A DNA stretch of 26,288 nucleotides, taken from positions 1 to 26,288 of the forward strand of contig DAONFG010000042.1 of NCBI GenBank assembly GCA_035403465.1. Direction: 5' to 3'. Position 1 is the first letter of the stretch. Every line of letters starts with the position of its first letter. The position numbers and the translations under genes were made by a program. Positions 7,299 through 14,983 of the stretch are shown here, one piece after another. The notes beneath the pieces are model-generated. The model did no database searches. It was not told where the DNA came from and worked only from the letters and a program-made list of their open reading frames with translations. Source of the stretch: JAAYBQ01 sp035403465. GTDB taxonomy: Bacteria > Spirochaetota > UBA4802 > UBA5550.

Positions 7299-7912
7299 TG
7301 AAGATAAAAAACGCATACTTTCTTAAAAGCTGCGTATCAGCCTCGCACTTCCCGTCATACCCGTTTCCGGAATTCGCTTTCCTGGGAAGATCCAACGTGG
7401 GAAAATCATCATTGCTTAACATGATACTGGGACAGAAGGACCTTGTCAAAACCGGTGCTCGGCCGGGAGTTACGCAGGCGATAAATTTTTTCATAGTCAA
7501 TGACAACAGTTCGTTTGTTGACCTTCCAGGTTTCGGTTATGCGAAGGTACCGGCGGATATCAGGAAAAAGTTCACACCTCTGATTAAAAGTTATCTTGAA
7601 GGCCGCGATAACCTTAAGGTAGCATTCCTTCTTATAGACATAAGAAGGACCCCTGGTGATTTTGAAGAGGATATGCTTGAATTTCTCGAAAAAAACAGAA
7701 TACCGGTGGTGATTACGCTGACCAAGTGTGACAAGCTTTCAGGCAACCAGAGGAAAAAAAGAATCCAGGAAATCATAGATGCACTGGATATCGGCAGGGA
7801 CTCCATCTTCCTCACCTCGTGTAAGACGGGTGAAGGAAAGAAGGAGATCCTTTCGGTTGTAAGCGATTTTATAAAGCAGGGTGGAACTAAAGCTGAGTCA
7901 TTAGATACATGA
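7298..7912 (+). CDS. engB: Ribosome-assembly GTPase EngB/YsxC
   Basis: A 204-residue protein of normal EngB length. Motifs in order: FAFLGRSNVGKSS (P-loop, 26-38), PGVTQ (G2), DLPGFGYAKVP (G3, with the family-specific GYAKVP), TLTKCDKLS (G4) and SCKTGEG (G5). EngB is an essential GTPase in late assembly of the large ribosomal subunit. It overlaps the rimI stop by one base. Its last 26 bases overlap antisense with the end of the FlbB-like gene (7887-7912), so the two transcripts converge and overlap with no terminator between them. Confidence 0.95.
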   Translation: MKIKNAYFLKSCVSASHFPSYPFPEFAFLGRSNVGKSSLLNMILGQKDLVKTGARPGVTQAINFFIVNDNSSFVDLPGFGYAKVPADIRKKFTPLIKSYLEGRDNLKVAFLLIDIRRTPGDFEEDMLEFLEKNRIPVVITLTKCDKLSGNQRKKRIQEIIDALDIGRDSIFLTSCKTGEGKKEILSVVSDFIKQGGTKAESLDT

Positions 7913-8486
7913 TACGGCTTGCATGCTCCTTGTTTGGAAATTTGGTCAAAAGATATGCTGTTATACTCATCTTGCCAGCTGCCTCTGAATCCGCATCCAT
8001 CTGCCTGAGTACATCAATAATCAGGGGTTCATCCCAGTTGACCATTATCAGGACAGACTGCTCCGGCGGCATGTTCGCTATTTTGTTCGCAAGCACCATA
8101 ACGTTTTTCCTGTAGCCCGAATCCTTGTTCCTTTCACTTTCAAGCTTCTTCTGTTCAAGCTGCAGTCCGCTCTTTACCTGTTCGAGTTTTTCCTTTTCAC
8201 TGTCGATAGATTTCTCCTTCTCTGCTATAAGGGCCTCTCTCTTGTCAAGCTCCTCAATGCGTTCAAGAAGTTTCTCCTTCTCCTTGCCGAACTCCTCCTT
8301 CTCGATCAGTGACGGTTCGTCATCAGACGCATTCATTGACAGTTCGGGTTCGCTCCTGAACGGATCAAGAAGACCCGACAGTTTAACTATCCCGATATAA
8401 TCCAGCCAGAACGCACCGATACCTCCGAGAAAGACAATCAGCAGCATTAGAAAAACTATTTTTGATCTGTCAGAAACGCCTCTCAT
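7887..8486 (-). CDS. flbB: FlbB-like periplasmic flagellar collar protein (MotE-type)
   Basis: A 199-residue protein with a short cytoplasmic start, one membrane helix (about 10-27, IVFLMLLIVFLGGIGAFW), a long charged coiled coil (about 58-122, rich in EKE/KLE heptads), and a C-terminal domain with MPPEQSVLIMVNWDEP and AYLLTKFPNKEHASRIMYLM. This resembles MotE/MgtE-N-like domains. In Borrelia, FlbB follows fliJ, anchors the periplasmic collar and is needed for stator assembly; position and architecture match that gene. It is the last gene of the cluster, 17 bases after the lytic transglycosylase gene, with a GGAG site before ATG 8486. The end overlaps engB by 26 bases on the opposite strand. 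Confidence in flagellar function is high; one-to-one orthology with Borrelia FlbB is likely. Confidence 0.82.
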   Translation of the reverse strand: MRGVSDRSKIVFLMLLIVFLGGIGAFWLDYIGIVKLSGLLDPFRSEPELSMNASDDEPSLIEKEEFGKEKEKLLERIEELDKREALIAEKEKSIDSEKEKLEQVKSGLQLEQKKLESERNKDSGYRKNVMVLANKIANMPPEQSVLIMVNWDEPLIIDVLRQMDADSEAAGKMSITAYLLTKFPNKEHASRIMYLMTQL

Positions 8487-8503
8487 ACAATACTCCGGTA
8501 ATA

Positions 8504-9082
8504 TTATTTATCTTTTTCACCTGCGTACAGGTCTATTACTTTCCGCACATAGTCTTTTGTCTCTTTAATATCGGGAACGCCCCCGGCCTTGTCCACGGTT
8601 CCTTTTCCCGCATTATAGGCGGCAAGGGCCCGCTTGTAATCTCCCTGGTAATTGTCTAGCAGATTCTTAAGAAGGGCAGTGCCTCCTTTTATATTATCCT
8701 CGGGATCATAAGGATTTTCAACACCAAGATCCATAACAGTCGAAGGCATGAGCTGCATCAGCCCCATTGCTCCTTTTGGTGAAGTCGCGTTCGGGTCAAA
8801 TCCTGATTCCGCGGTAATAACTGAACGCACAAGCGAAGGCGGAATATTCCTCTTGTTTGAATAATAATTGATCAGGTTTTCAATATCAGTACGTGAAACC
8901 TCGGTACCGCTAAGCAGTCTCTCCTCTTCTGAGGGTAGAAGCCTGATGGCACGGTCGGTCATCTCTCCGAAGGTCGCGTTAAGCTCACCCTGCGGTTTTA
9001 CCTGTTTTTCAACTTTATTCAAGCCGAACCTGTTTTTAAGTTCGGTGATCCTTGTCATCGCATTATACATTTCTTCTATCAT
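8504..9082 (-). CDS. Lytic transglycosylase (SLT/GH23 domain) in the flagellar cluster, no signal peptide
   Basis: A 192-residue protein. The C-terminal SLT domain (about 70-180) has catalytic Glu92 in TAESGFDPNATSPKGAMG, the GLMQLMPST block (107-115) and AYNAGKGTV (155-163), all intact. These enzymes cleave peptidoglycan to give 1,6-anhydromuropeptides, here presumably to let the rod through the wall. The N-terminus (MIEEMYNAMTRITELKNRFG) is polar and helical with no Sec signal or membrane segment. Export through the flagellar secretion apparatus, as for FlgJ-type muramidases, is therefore the simplest explanation, but is inferred. It is 5 bases from fliJ and 17 from the flbB-like gene. The start could be ATG 9082 or the internal ATG four codons later, which has a better AGAAGA lead. 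Confidence 0.88.
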   Translation of the reverse strand: MIEEMYNAMTRITELKNRFGLNKVEKQVKPQGELNATFGEMTDRAIRLLPSEEERLLSGTEVSRTDIENLINYYSNKRNIPPSLVRSVITAESGFDPNATSPKGAMGLMQLMPSTVMDLGVENPYDPEDNIKGGTALLKNLLDNYQGDYKRALAAYNAGKGTVDKAGGVPDIKETKDYVRKVIDLYAGEKDK

Positions 9083-9087
9083 CCGAA

Positions 9088-9540
9088 TTACCCCGGGATT
9101 CTCTTATTGTGAATCTTCTGGTTCATGTCATCATTCTCTTTTGCAACTTCCCTGTTGAATTCATACATGAACTCATCGTATTTCCTCTCCTTGAGTTTCT
9201 CGACAACCTTCTTATCTCTTGATGCCTGGACAAGTTTTTGCCTTATGCGCTGGACTTCAGGTTCCAGCCGTTGTATCCTCTTCTCTGCCTCGTCTATGGC
9301 CTTTCTTGATACATCGGAAAACCTCATGATGCCCATGGCCTCGTCCGGAATAAAAACGCCTTTCGAAATCTTCTCCCTGTAAGTGGCCTCGAGTGAATTT
9401 ATCTTTCTGTTCAATTCATCCTGGAGCACCCGTTCCCTGTTCTGCAGGCTGAGTACCTTCATGAGCTCGTGCTTCACCTCGGTCTCTTTAGCCTCGCGCA
9501 TATCAAGGAGTTTCTGCAGCCTGAAACTGAACTTTTTCAT
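9088..9540 (-). CDS. fliJ: Flagellar export chaperone/regulator FliJ
   Basis: A 150-residue, almost wholly helical and charged protein beginning MKKFSFRLQKLLDMREAKET, the typical FliJ opening. FliJ is the coiled-coil stalk of the FliI ATPase ring and helps couple it to the export gate. Length and position directly after fliI (20-base gap) fit well. The ribosome site before ATG 9540 is weak, so translation may be coupled to fliI. It has low sequence conservation as a family; the assignment rests on the N-terminal pattern, coiled coil and synteny. Confidence 0.88.
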   Translation of the reverse strand: MKKFSFRLQKLLDMREAKETEVKHELMKVLSLQNRERVLQDELNRKINSLEATYREKISKGVFIPDEAMGIMRFSDVSRKAIDEAEKRIQRLEPEVQRIRQKLVQASRDKKVVEKLKERKYDEFMYEFNREVAKENDDMNQKIHNKRIPG

Positions 9541-9560
9541 TTACAGCCGCCTGCCTTAAC

Positions 9561-10967
9561 CTACCTGACTACCTGTGCGAACGATGGAGTCCGCGTTGCC
9601 GTCTGGGGAATGCGGCTCTTCTTCTCTTCGGGAATCATCATCGAAACCATTCTTCGCATTATATTTTCAAGGTTATCCTTCTCGTATATTCCCTGCTTCA
9701 GAAAAGTATTCATTTCATTGATCATGCTGATTGCCCTGTCTGTCACCGGATTGGCGCCGCGCACATAGCCTCCAAGGTTGATCAGGTCTTCCGCGTCAGT
9801 ATATGCCGCCAGCAGTTCCCTGAAAAGGTATGCAGCCTGGAGGTGCTTTGAATCAACAACATCCTTCATTACCCTTGAAATTGAGGCCAGCACGTTAATG
9901 GCAGGGTAATGCCCCCTGTTCGCGAACTTACGGTCCAGCACAATATGTCCATCAAGGATCCCGCGTGCAGCATCTGCAATCGGTTCATTCATGTCATCGC
10001 CCTCGACAAGTACGCTGTAAAAACCGGTTATACTCCCCCCGGTTATTGCGCTTGTACCTGCCCGTTCAAGAAGCCTGGGCATCAGCGTGAATACTGAAGG
10101 CGGATATCCACGGGTTGCAGCGGGCTCGCCTGCGGCAAGTCCCACTTCGCGCTGTGCCATGGCAAACCTTGTAACGGAGTCCATCATAAGGTTTACGGCC
10201 AGGCCCTGGTCCCTGAAGTACTCTGCTATCGAATGGGCCAGGAAAGCGCCGCGTATGCGCAGCATCGGGGGCTGGTCTGATGTGGCGGCAACCACAACGG
10301 AACGTTTAAGCCCTTCGGGACCGAGTTCCTTCTCGACAAAATCCTTAACCTCGCGGCCGCGTTCACCTATGAGCGCGATAACGTTTACGTCCGCATCTGT
10401 ATACCGCGCTATCATACCTATAAGTGTGGACTTACCCACACCTGAACCTGCAAAAATACCGATCCTCTGCCCGCGCCCCACCGTGATCAGCCCGTCAATC
10501 GCCCTGATCCCCACGGAGAGCGGTTCATCTATAACTTTACGCTGAAGGGGGTTGATCACGTTCCCCTCAACAGGATACTTCAGTTTTGTGAAGAGCTGGC
10601 CCTTGCTATCAAGGGGTTTGCCTATACCATCAACAACCCTGCCCAGGAGCTCGTTCCCCACAGGGACCATGAGAGATGTTCCTACAGCATAAACCTCGGC
10701 TCCTGGAATGACCCCCCGCATGTCGCCGATAGGCATGAGTATAACCCTGTTACGGTGGAATCCCACAACCTCTGCATAGAGATACTGGCTGGGCCCGGTC
10801 TTGATCCGGCACAGGTCACCATACTTTACAGCAGGCCCGACAGATTCGATGGTAAGCCCCACGATCCTCTCAACGTGACCTGTAAACTTGATTACCTCGA
10901 CCTCGTCAATTATCTCCTTGTACTTCGAGAGGATGTCCACCTTCTCATGTGGGAGTATGTTGATCAA
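9561..10967 (-). CDS. fliI: Flagellum-specific export ATPase FliI
   Basis: A 468-residue F1-beta-like ATPase. Walker A is GSGVGKST (174-181), followed by ALIGERGREV, a Walker B region LMMDSVTRFAMAQREVG and GEPAATRGYPPSVF, all diagnostic of FliI/YscN. It hexamerises at the base of the flagellar export gate. The start is a TTG codon at 10967 (protein MINILPHEKVD) with AGGAGA eight bases upstream; no in-frame ATG lies nearby. A terminator-like stem-loop (10992-11022) sits between fliH and this gene, so its expression may be partly separate from the upstream genes. Length is normal. Confidence 0.95.
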   Translation of the reverse strand: MINILPHEKVDILSKYKEIIDEVEVIKFTGHVERIVGLTIESVGPAVKYGDLCRIKTGPSQYLYAEVVGFHRNRVILMPIGDMRGVIPGAEVYAVGTSLMVPVGNELLGRVVDGIGKPLDSKGQLFTKLKYPVEGNVINPLQRKVIDEPLSVGIRAIDGLITVGRGQRIGIFAGSGVGKSTLIGMIARYTDADVNVIALIGERGREVKDFVEKELGPEGLKRSVVVAATSDQPPMLRIRGAFLAHSIAEYFRDQGLAVNLMMDSVTRFAMAQREVGLAAGEPAATRGYPPSVFTLMPRLLERAGTSAITGGSITGFYSVLVEGDDMNEPIADAARGILDGHIVLDRKFANRGHYPAINVLASISRVMKDVVDSKHLQAAYLFRELLAAYTDAEDLINLGGYVRGANPVTDRAISMINEMNTFLKQGIYEKDNLENIMRRMVSMMIPEEKKSRIPQTATRTPSFAQVVR

Positions 10968-10991
10968 TATTATGTCTCCTTGAACATCATT

Positions 10992-11022
10992 AAAAAGCTG
11001 CCCTGCAAGCGGGCAGCTTTTT
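10992..11022 (-). terminator. Intrinsic-terminator-like hairpin between fliH and fliI
   Basis: A perfect 12-bp stem: AAAAAGCTGCCC (10992-11003) pairs with GGGCAGCTTTTT (11011-11022), with a 7-base loop. It is two bases after the fliH stop and about 12 bases before the fliI ribosome site. Read in the direction of the cluster it ends in GCTTTTT, as expected of a Rho-independent terminator. Because fliI must still be expressed, partial termination or an unseen fliI promoter is implied. Confidence 0.75.
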
Positions 11023-11024
11023 GT

Positions 11025-11951
11025 TTATAGCGTACTCGTGTTCCTGATCGCTTCTTCAATGGCATCAAGCTGTGTCGAAATCCTTGCGTCGACCGCACCG
11101 ACGTCTGTTTCAATGATACATCCGCCGCGTTCAACCCTTGAATCTTCGTATATATTAACCTTCTTCAGTGATTCCATCATCTTGATAAGTTCATCTTTAT
11201 GCGCTGTTGTCATATCAAGGTCTGCAAAGTTGACACGTATGTCTATCCTGTCCCTGTCCTTCACCCGCTTGATCGCTTCCTTGATATTGTTAATGATAAT
11301 CTCACGGCGTTCAACTATCTCATCCTTGATTACCTTACGGGCGATCATAAGTATCATCTCGGTCATCAGCTTCTCTGATGATTTTATGATATCGTCCCTG
11401 ATGTCAACAGCTGTTGATACGATTGTTCCGAGCCTGTCGATAAGCCTCATTACCTCGGCCTGGCCCTCTTTGTATCCCTCTTCGCGGCCTGCCTCGTGTC
11501 CTTTCATGTACGCGTCGTGTTCGATCTCGGAAACTTTTTTCTCAGCTTCAAGTATTATCTTTTCCGCCTCGAACTTGCTTCGCTCGATTTCACGCTCGGC
11601 CTCGGACTTGTGCCGCTCCTTTTCAATCTTTATCTGTTCCCGGACCTTTTCAAGCTCGGAGAAAGCAGCGGACCTTCCGTCCTCCTCGATCTTTGCAGCG
11701 CGCTGTCTCGCCTGTTCCAGCATCTGGCGCACTTCCTCTTCGGTTTCGCGCCTGTAACGTTCAAGCTCTGCCTCCATCTCCTCGATGGACGGGCCCTGGT
11801 ATATATCTATCGGGTTTCCTTCTTCATCCATTTCGAACTCATGATACTCTTCAGTATCAATGAGGTTCTTCTGGTATTTGGCAGGAAGCTCCACCTGCTT
11901 CACAGTGGTTATATGCTGGATCTCGCCAGGCTTAAAAACAAGTTTAGACAA
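11025..11951 (-). CDS. fliH: Flagellar export regulator FliH
   Basis: A Glu/Lys-rich protein with a long central coiled coil (roughly residues 55-165) and a conserved C-terminal region (MTEMILMIARKVIKDEIVE). FliH binds FliI as a dimer and restrains its ATPase. I choose the TTG at 11951: GGAGG lies at 11958-11962, six bases before it, and the resulting start MSKLVFKPGEI resembles other spirochaetal FliH starts. This gives 308 residues and an 8-base overlap with the fliG stop. The in-frame ATG at 11978 would add nine residues (MHARVRRNS) buried in fliG without a good site. A hairpin follows its stop directly. Confidence 0.9.
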   Translation of the reverse strand: MSKLVFKPGEIQHITTVKQVELPAKYQKNLIDTEEYHEFEMDEEGNPIDIYQGPSIEEMEAELERYRRETEEEVRQMLEQARQRAAKIEEDGRSAAFSELEKVREQIKIEKERHKSEAEREIERSKFEAEKIILEAEKKVSEIEHDAYMKGHEAGREEGYKEGQAEVMRLIDRLGTIVSTAVDIRDDIIKSSEKLMTEMILMIARKVIKDEIVERREIIINNIKEAIKRVKDRDRIDIRVNFADLDMTTAHKDELIKMMESLKKVNIYEDSRVERGGCIIETDVGAVDARISTQLDAIEEAIRNTSTL

Positions 11952-12960
11952 CGAGTTCCTCCTCACCCGCGCGTGCAACTACGATGTCGCCTGCGTCTTC
12001 AAGTTTTCTGATTATATTAACTATCTTCTGCTGTGCCTCTTCAACGTCACGCAGCCTTATAGGCCCCATGAAATCCATATCCTCGCGCAGGAGCGATGCG
12101 GCACGTTTTGACATGTTTCTGAAAATCTTTTCCTGCACCTCGTTGTCCACGCCCTTGAGAGCTTTTGCAAGCTCCTGGGTATCGACCTCGCGGAGGACCT
12201 TCTGTATCGACCTGTCGTCCAGGAGTACGATATCCTCGAAAACGAACATACGCTTCTTGATCTCTTCTGCGAGTTCCGGGTCCTCCTCTTCAAGAGCCTC
12301 TATGATTATCTTCTCTGTACCGCGGTCAACATTGTTAAGGACCTCGACAACAGTGTCTATACCGCCAGCCTGTGTAAAATCCTCGCTTGCAAGTGTTGAA
12401 AGTTTTCTTTCAAGAACCCGTTCAACCTCGCGGAGTACATCAGGCGAGGTACGTTTCATTTCTGCGATCCTCTTGGCAACGTCGGCCTGGGTGTTGTGCG
12501 GAAGCTCTGCAAGTATAAGCGCAGCCTTCTGCGGATCAAGGTATGCAAGTATAAGCGCTATAGTCTGCGGGTGCTCACCCTGTATAAAGTTCAGGAGGTG
12601 ACTGGGGTCTGTGCGTCGTATAAAGTCGAACGGCCTTACCTGCAGTGAAGAGGTAAGCCTGTTGACGATATCTATTGCTTTCTGGGTTCCGAGCGCCCGT
12701 TCAAGAACATCGCGGGCATAATCTATACCACCCTGGGAGATAAACTCCTGGGCCATCATCATCTCCTGGAATTCCTGAAGAACCCTGTCCTTGTCGTCAG
12801 GTTCTATCTTATCCAGCCTGGCAATCTCGAAAGTAAGCTGTTCTATCTCGTCTTCACGAAGGTGTTTGAAAATCTCGGAAGAGACATCAGATCCCAGTGA
12901 AACAAGAAAAACAGCCGCCTTCTGCCTTCCAGTAAGCTGTGATTTCTTTGATTGAAGCAT
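11944..12960 (-). CDS. fliG: Flagellar motor switch protein FliG
   Basis: A 338-residue protein of normal FliG length with N, middle and C domains. Seen: RQKAAVFLVSLGSDVSSEIF (N domain), EHPQTIALILAYLDPQKAA (the EHPQ motif of the middle domain that contacts FliM) and the C-terminal armadillo/torque domain with FEDIVLLDDRSIQKVLREVD and LKGVDNEVQEKIFRNMSKRA, including the charged residues that face the stator. FliG sits on the FliF ring and generates torque. The start ATG 12960 has GGGG upstream. A structured intergenic region separates it from fliF, and its end overlaps fliH. Confidence 0.96.
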   Translation of the reverse strand: MLQSKKSQLTGRQKAAVFLVSLGSDVSSEIFKHLREDEIEQLTFEIARLDKIEPDDKDRVLQEFQEMMMAQEFISQGGIDYARDVLERALGTQKAIDIVNRLTSSLQVRPFDFIRRTDPSHLLNFIQGEHPQTIALILAYLDPQKAALILAELPHNTQADVAKRIAEMKRTSPDVLREVERVLERKLSTLASEDFTQAGGIDTVVEVLNNVDRGTEKIIIEALEEEDPELAEEIKKRMFVFEDIVLLDDRSIQKVLREVDTQELAKALKGVDNEVQEKIFRNMSKRAASLLREDMDFMGPIRLRDVEEAQQKIVNIIRKLEDAGDIVVARAGEEELVV

Positions 12961-12980
12961 TTTAACCCCGCCGCTTTAAA

Positions 12981-13024
12981 AAAAGCCGGCCGATAAAATC
13001 GGCTGTAAAAATAACCCGGCTTTT
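12981..13024 (-). terminator. Nested stem-loop with T-run between fliF and fliG
   Basis: An inner stem GCCGAT/ATCGGC (12989-12994 with 12998-13003, loop of 3) lies close beside an outer pairing AAAAGCCG (12981-12988) with CGGCTTTT (13017-13024). In the direction of the cluster the structure ends in CGGCTTTTTTT, as an intrinsic terminator would. The fliG start is 20 bases further on. A possible promoter (TTGACT at 13052-13057, with AT-rich -10 candidates at 13027-13034) overlaps the region just after the fliF stop. Confidence 0.6.
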
Positions 13025-13065
13025 ATAATATATCGACATAAAACCAGTACGAGTCAAACTAAAAA

Positions 13066-14766
13066 TTACTCCTCGGCCAGCCATGTACGCAGCAGTGCCG
13101 CTACATCGTCAGGCCGTTCCCTTGCCAGCTGCAGGGCGCTCTGCTGCAGTTCAAGCCGCGCGCGTTCCTCGAGGGAGAGCTCCACGTCGATACCCTCCTC
13201 TTCCGCAGCCTTGAGCGCAGCTTCGCGCATCCGCTGCTGTTCCAGTGCAAGCATCTCCTCCCTTGCACGCCTTCTCCTCTCCAGTTCCCTCTGTATTGTC
13301 CTGAACAGGATGAATCCTACAAAAAGGGCCACAACACCCATAAGAGCAGCCAGGAGGAGCATCTTCATCTGCTCCTTCTTCCTGTACTCCTCCCTTATGG
13401 AATTCCAGTACGCAGTCCTGTCAAACATGATATTTTCAACCGCGACCTGGTCGCCGCGCGCATCATCAAAGTTGATTGCCTTCTTGACTATATTTTCAGC
13501 CTTTTTCAGATCTTCCGCTGTAAGAAATATCTGTACAGGTTTCTTTGTCGGGTCAAGGTCATAATCTCCATCAGTCTGCCTTGGCAGGTCCTGCTGGCCG
13601 TCTATAGCTATGGCAACAGTAACCCTTGTAACATCATACGGATCACGCGTAATCATCCTGGTTGTCTTGTTTATAGCATGGTTCTTTATGTCTTCCTGCC
13701 TGTCGTAATTGGCAAACTGGTCATCGCTGGCTTTGTATCCCGGAGGCGTATTACTGTCAGTTCCCGCCACTCCCTCGGGGTTCCAGCCATGCCCCTGGAA
13801 ATGCTCTTTCGTGCTCTTTTCGGAAAGTACAAGAGACTTTTCCTCTTCCTGCTCAGAATATGGCGTCCTCGGATCATCCTTCTTGATAATAACAGGGCCG
13901 TGCTCAATCTGCTCCTCCTGGATTTTATCCCAGTTAAACTCCATGTTAAGCCTGACTATCTGTATCCTGTCGGGTGAATAGATGCGTTCAAGGCCTTCAC
14001 GTATGTCCTTCAGGAGCTTTACGCGGGCCTTCTCTTCATGTTTCTTCCTGTACTCAAGGATCGTGTATTCTTTCTTTTCGTTTTCAAAATCATCGTCAAA
14101 ATCCGAAATTATATTACCCATCTCGTCTGTTACTGTTACATTTTCCGGTTTGAGCCTGTTTCCCACTGCCCGGGAAACGAGGAACATGATACCCTTGATC
14201 TCTTTATTACTCAGCTTTTCATAACCGGGAGCAAGGTGAACAGTAACTGCCGCAGTGTAAGGGGTCTGTTCGTCGGAATAGAGGCTGTCCTCTGCCATGG
14301 CTATCTCGACCGTGGCCTTGTCCACGTTCTGGAGTGATTCTATGTGTTTCTGGATTTCACCGGTAAGTGCACGCATGAATTTTACGTCAAGTTCACGGTC
14401 TGTTTCTGTCCAGTTCGATATATCAAAGAGTTTAAACCCGGGTACGCCTTTAGGAAGGAGGTTCTCCTGCGCCAGCTTGGTTATAATAACAGCACGCTGG
14501 TCAGGTTTTACGAGGATGGTGTTTGTTCCGGCAGACTCGTAATAGAATCCCAACTCATCCAGCTTCTTGGAGAGCTGGCCGAAATCATCATTGTTCAGGT
14601 CAGTGAAGAGGACTACGTTTGGCTCGCCGCTTGAAACCGAGAATAGAAGGATGAACGATACAAATACGACGCCGACCACAACACCTATAATGATCTTCTT
14701 GGTGCGGTCAAGCTTGGAGTAAACCTCTTTGACCTGTTCTAAAAGTTTTTTAAAGAATTCTCCCAT
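13066..14766 (-). CDS. fliF: Flagellar MS-ring protein FliF
   Basis: A 566-residue inner-membrane protein. I choose ATG 14766 (MGEFFKKLLEQVKEVYSKLD) because GGAGG at 14774-14778 is seven bases upstream; an in-frame ATG ten codons earlier has no site. The first membrane helix (IIIGVVVGVVFVSFILLF) is followed by the periplasmic ring-building region (LFTDLNNDDFGQLSKKLDEL onward) and a second helix near the C-terminus (MLLLAALMGVVALFVGFILF). The tail ends in DDVAALLRTWLAEE, the FliG-binding segment. FliF forms the MS ring on which rotor and export gate are built. Gaps of 217 bases upstream and 105 bases downstream suggest an individually controlled gene. Confidence 0.96.
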   Translation of the reverse strand: MGEFFKKLLEQVKEVYSKLDRTKKIIIGVVVGVVFVSFILLFSVSSGEPNVVLFTDLNNDDFGQLSKKLDELGFYYESAGTNTILVKPDQRAVIITKLAQENLLPKGVPGFKLFDISNWTETDRELDVKFMRALTGEIQKHIESLQNVDKATVEIAMAEDSLYSDEQTPYTAAVTVHLAPGYEKLSNKEIKGIMFLVSRAVGNRLKPENVTVTDEMGNIISDFDDDFENEKKEYTILEYRKKHEEKARVKLLKDIREGLERIYSPDRIQIVRLNMEFNWDKIQEEQIEHGPVIIKKDDPRTPYSEQEEEKSLVLSEKSTKEHFQGHGWNPEGVAGTDSNTPPGYKASDDQFANYDRQEDIKNHAINKTTRMITRDPYDVTRVTVAIAIDGQQDLPRQTDGDYDLDPTKKPVQIFLTAEDLKKAENIVKKAINFDDARGDQVAVENIMFDRTAYWNSIREEYRKKEQMKMLLLAALMGVVALFVGFILFRTIQRELERRRRAREEMLALEQQRMREAALKAAEEEGIDVELSLEERARLELQQSALQLARERPDDVAALLRTWLAEE

Positions 14767-14809
14767 ATAACGTCCTCCGGAACAGCAGATGCGCATGAAC
14801 TAATGCGAC

Positions 14810-14844
14810 ATAATACTCTTACAATTTGTATGAAAAAATGTCAA
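14810..14844 (-). promoter_or_regulatory. Possible promoter upstream of fliF
   Basis: On the minus strand TTGACA (14839-14844) is followed after 17 bases by TAAGAG (14816-14821), with a better-looking TATTAT just beyond (14810-14815). The -35 is perfect but the -10 is ambiguous. It lies 44-78 bases upstream of the fliF start in the largest gap inside the cluster. Confidence 0.4.
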
Positions 14845-14935
14845 TTAATTTCCTGAAAAAAGCGCATTAAATGTATATTTATCGCCAGGTTCGTGGAGCA
14901 GAGGGCGTTTCATGGTGCAGTGATTAGTGAGCTGG

Positions 14936-14983
14936 CGGACCGCGTCGTTGTCATTCCGGCCGCGATCCGTCTAACCCGGGTTA
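14936..14983 (-). repeat. Stem-loop and 12-base palindrome after fliE
   Basis: Directly next to the fliE stop is a perfect palindrome TAACCCGGGTTA (14972-14983). It is followed, in the direction of the cluster, by a stem CGGATCGCG (14961-14969) pairing with CGCGGTCCG (14936-14944) with one G-U pair and a 16-base loop. There is no T-run, so it is not a standard intrinsic terminator. It may stabilise the upstream transcript or be a protein site. Confidence 0.45.

Noticed and set aside
11038..11757. 239-codon frame antisense to fliH, very Ser-rich
   Set aside because: It is the mirror of a Glu/Lys-rich coiled coil; the composition (long Ser/Ile/Leu runs) is what such antisense frames give.
14767..14796. 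Ten-residue N-terminal extension of FliF (MRICCSGGRY)
   Set aside because: The strong GGAGG site lies inside this stretch and serves ATG 14766, where the protein begins like other FliF proteins.
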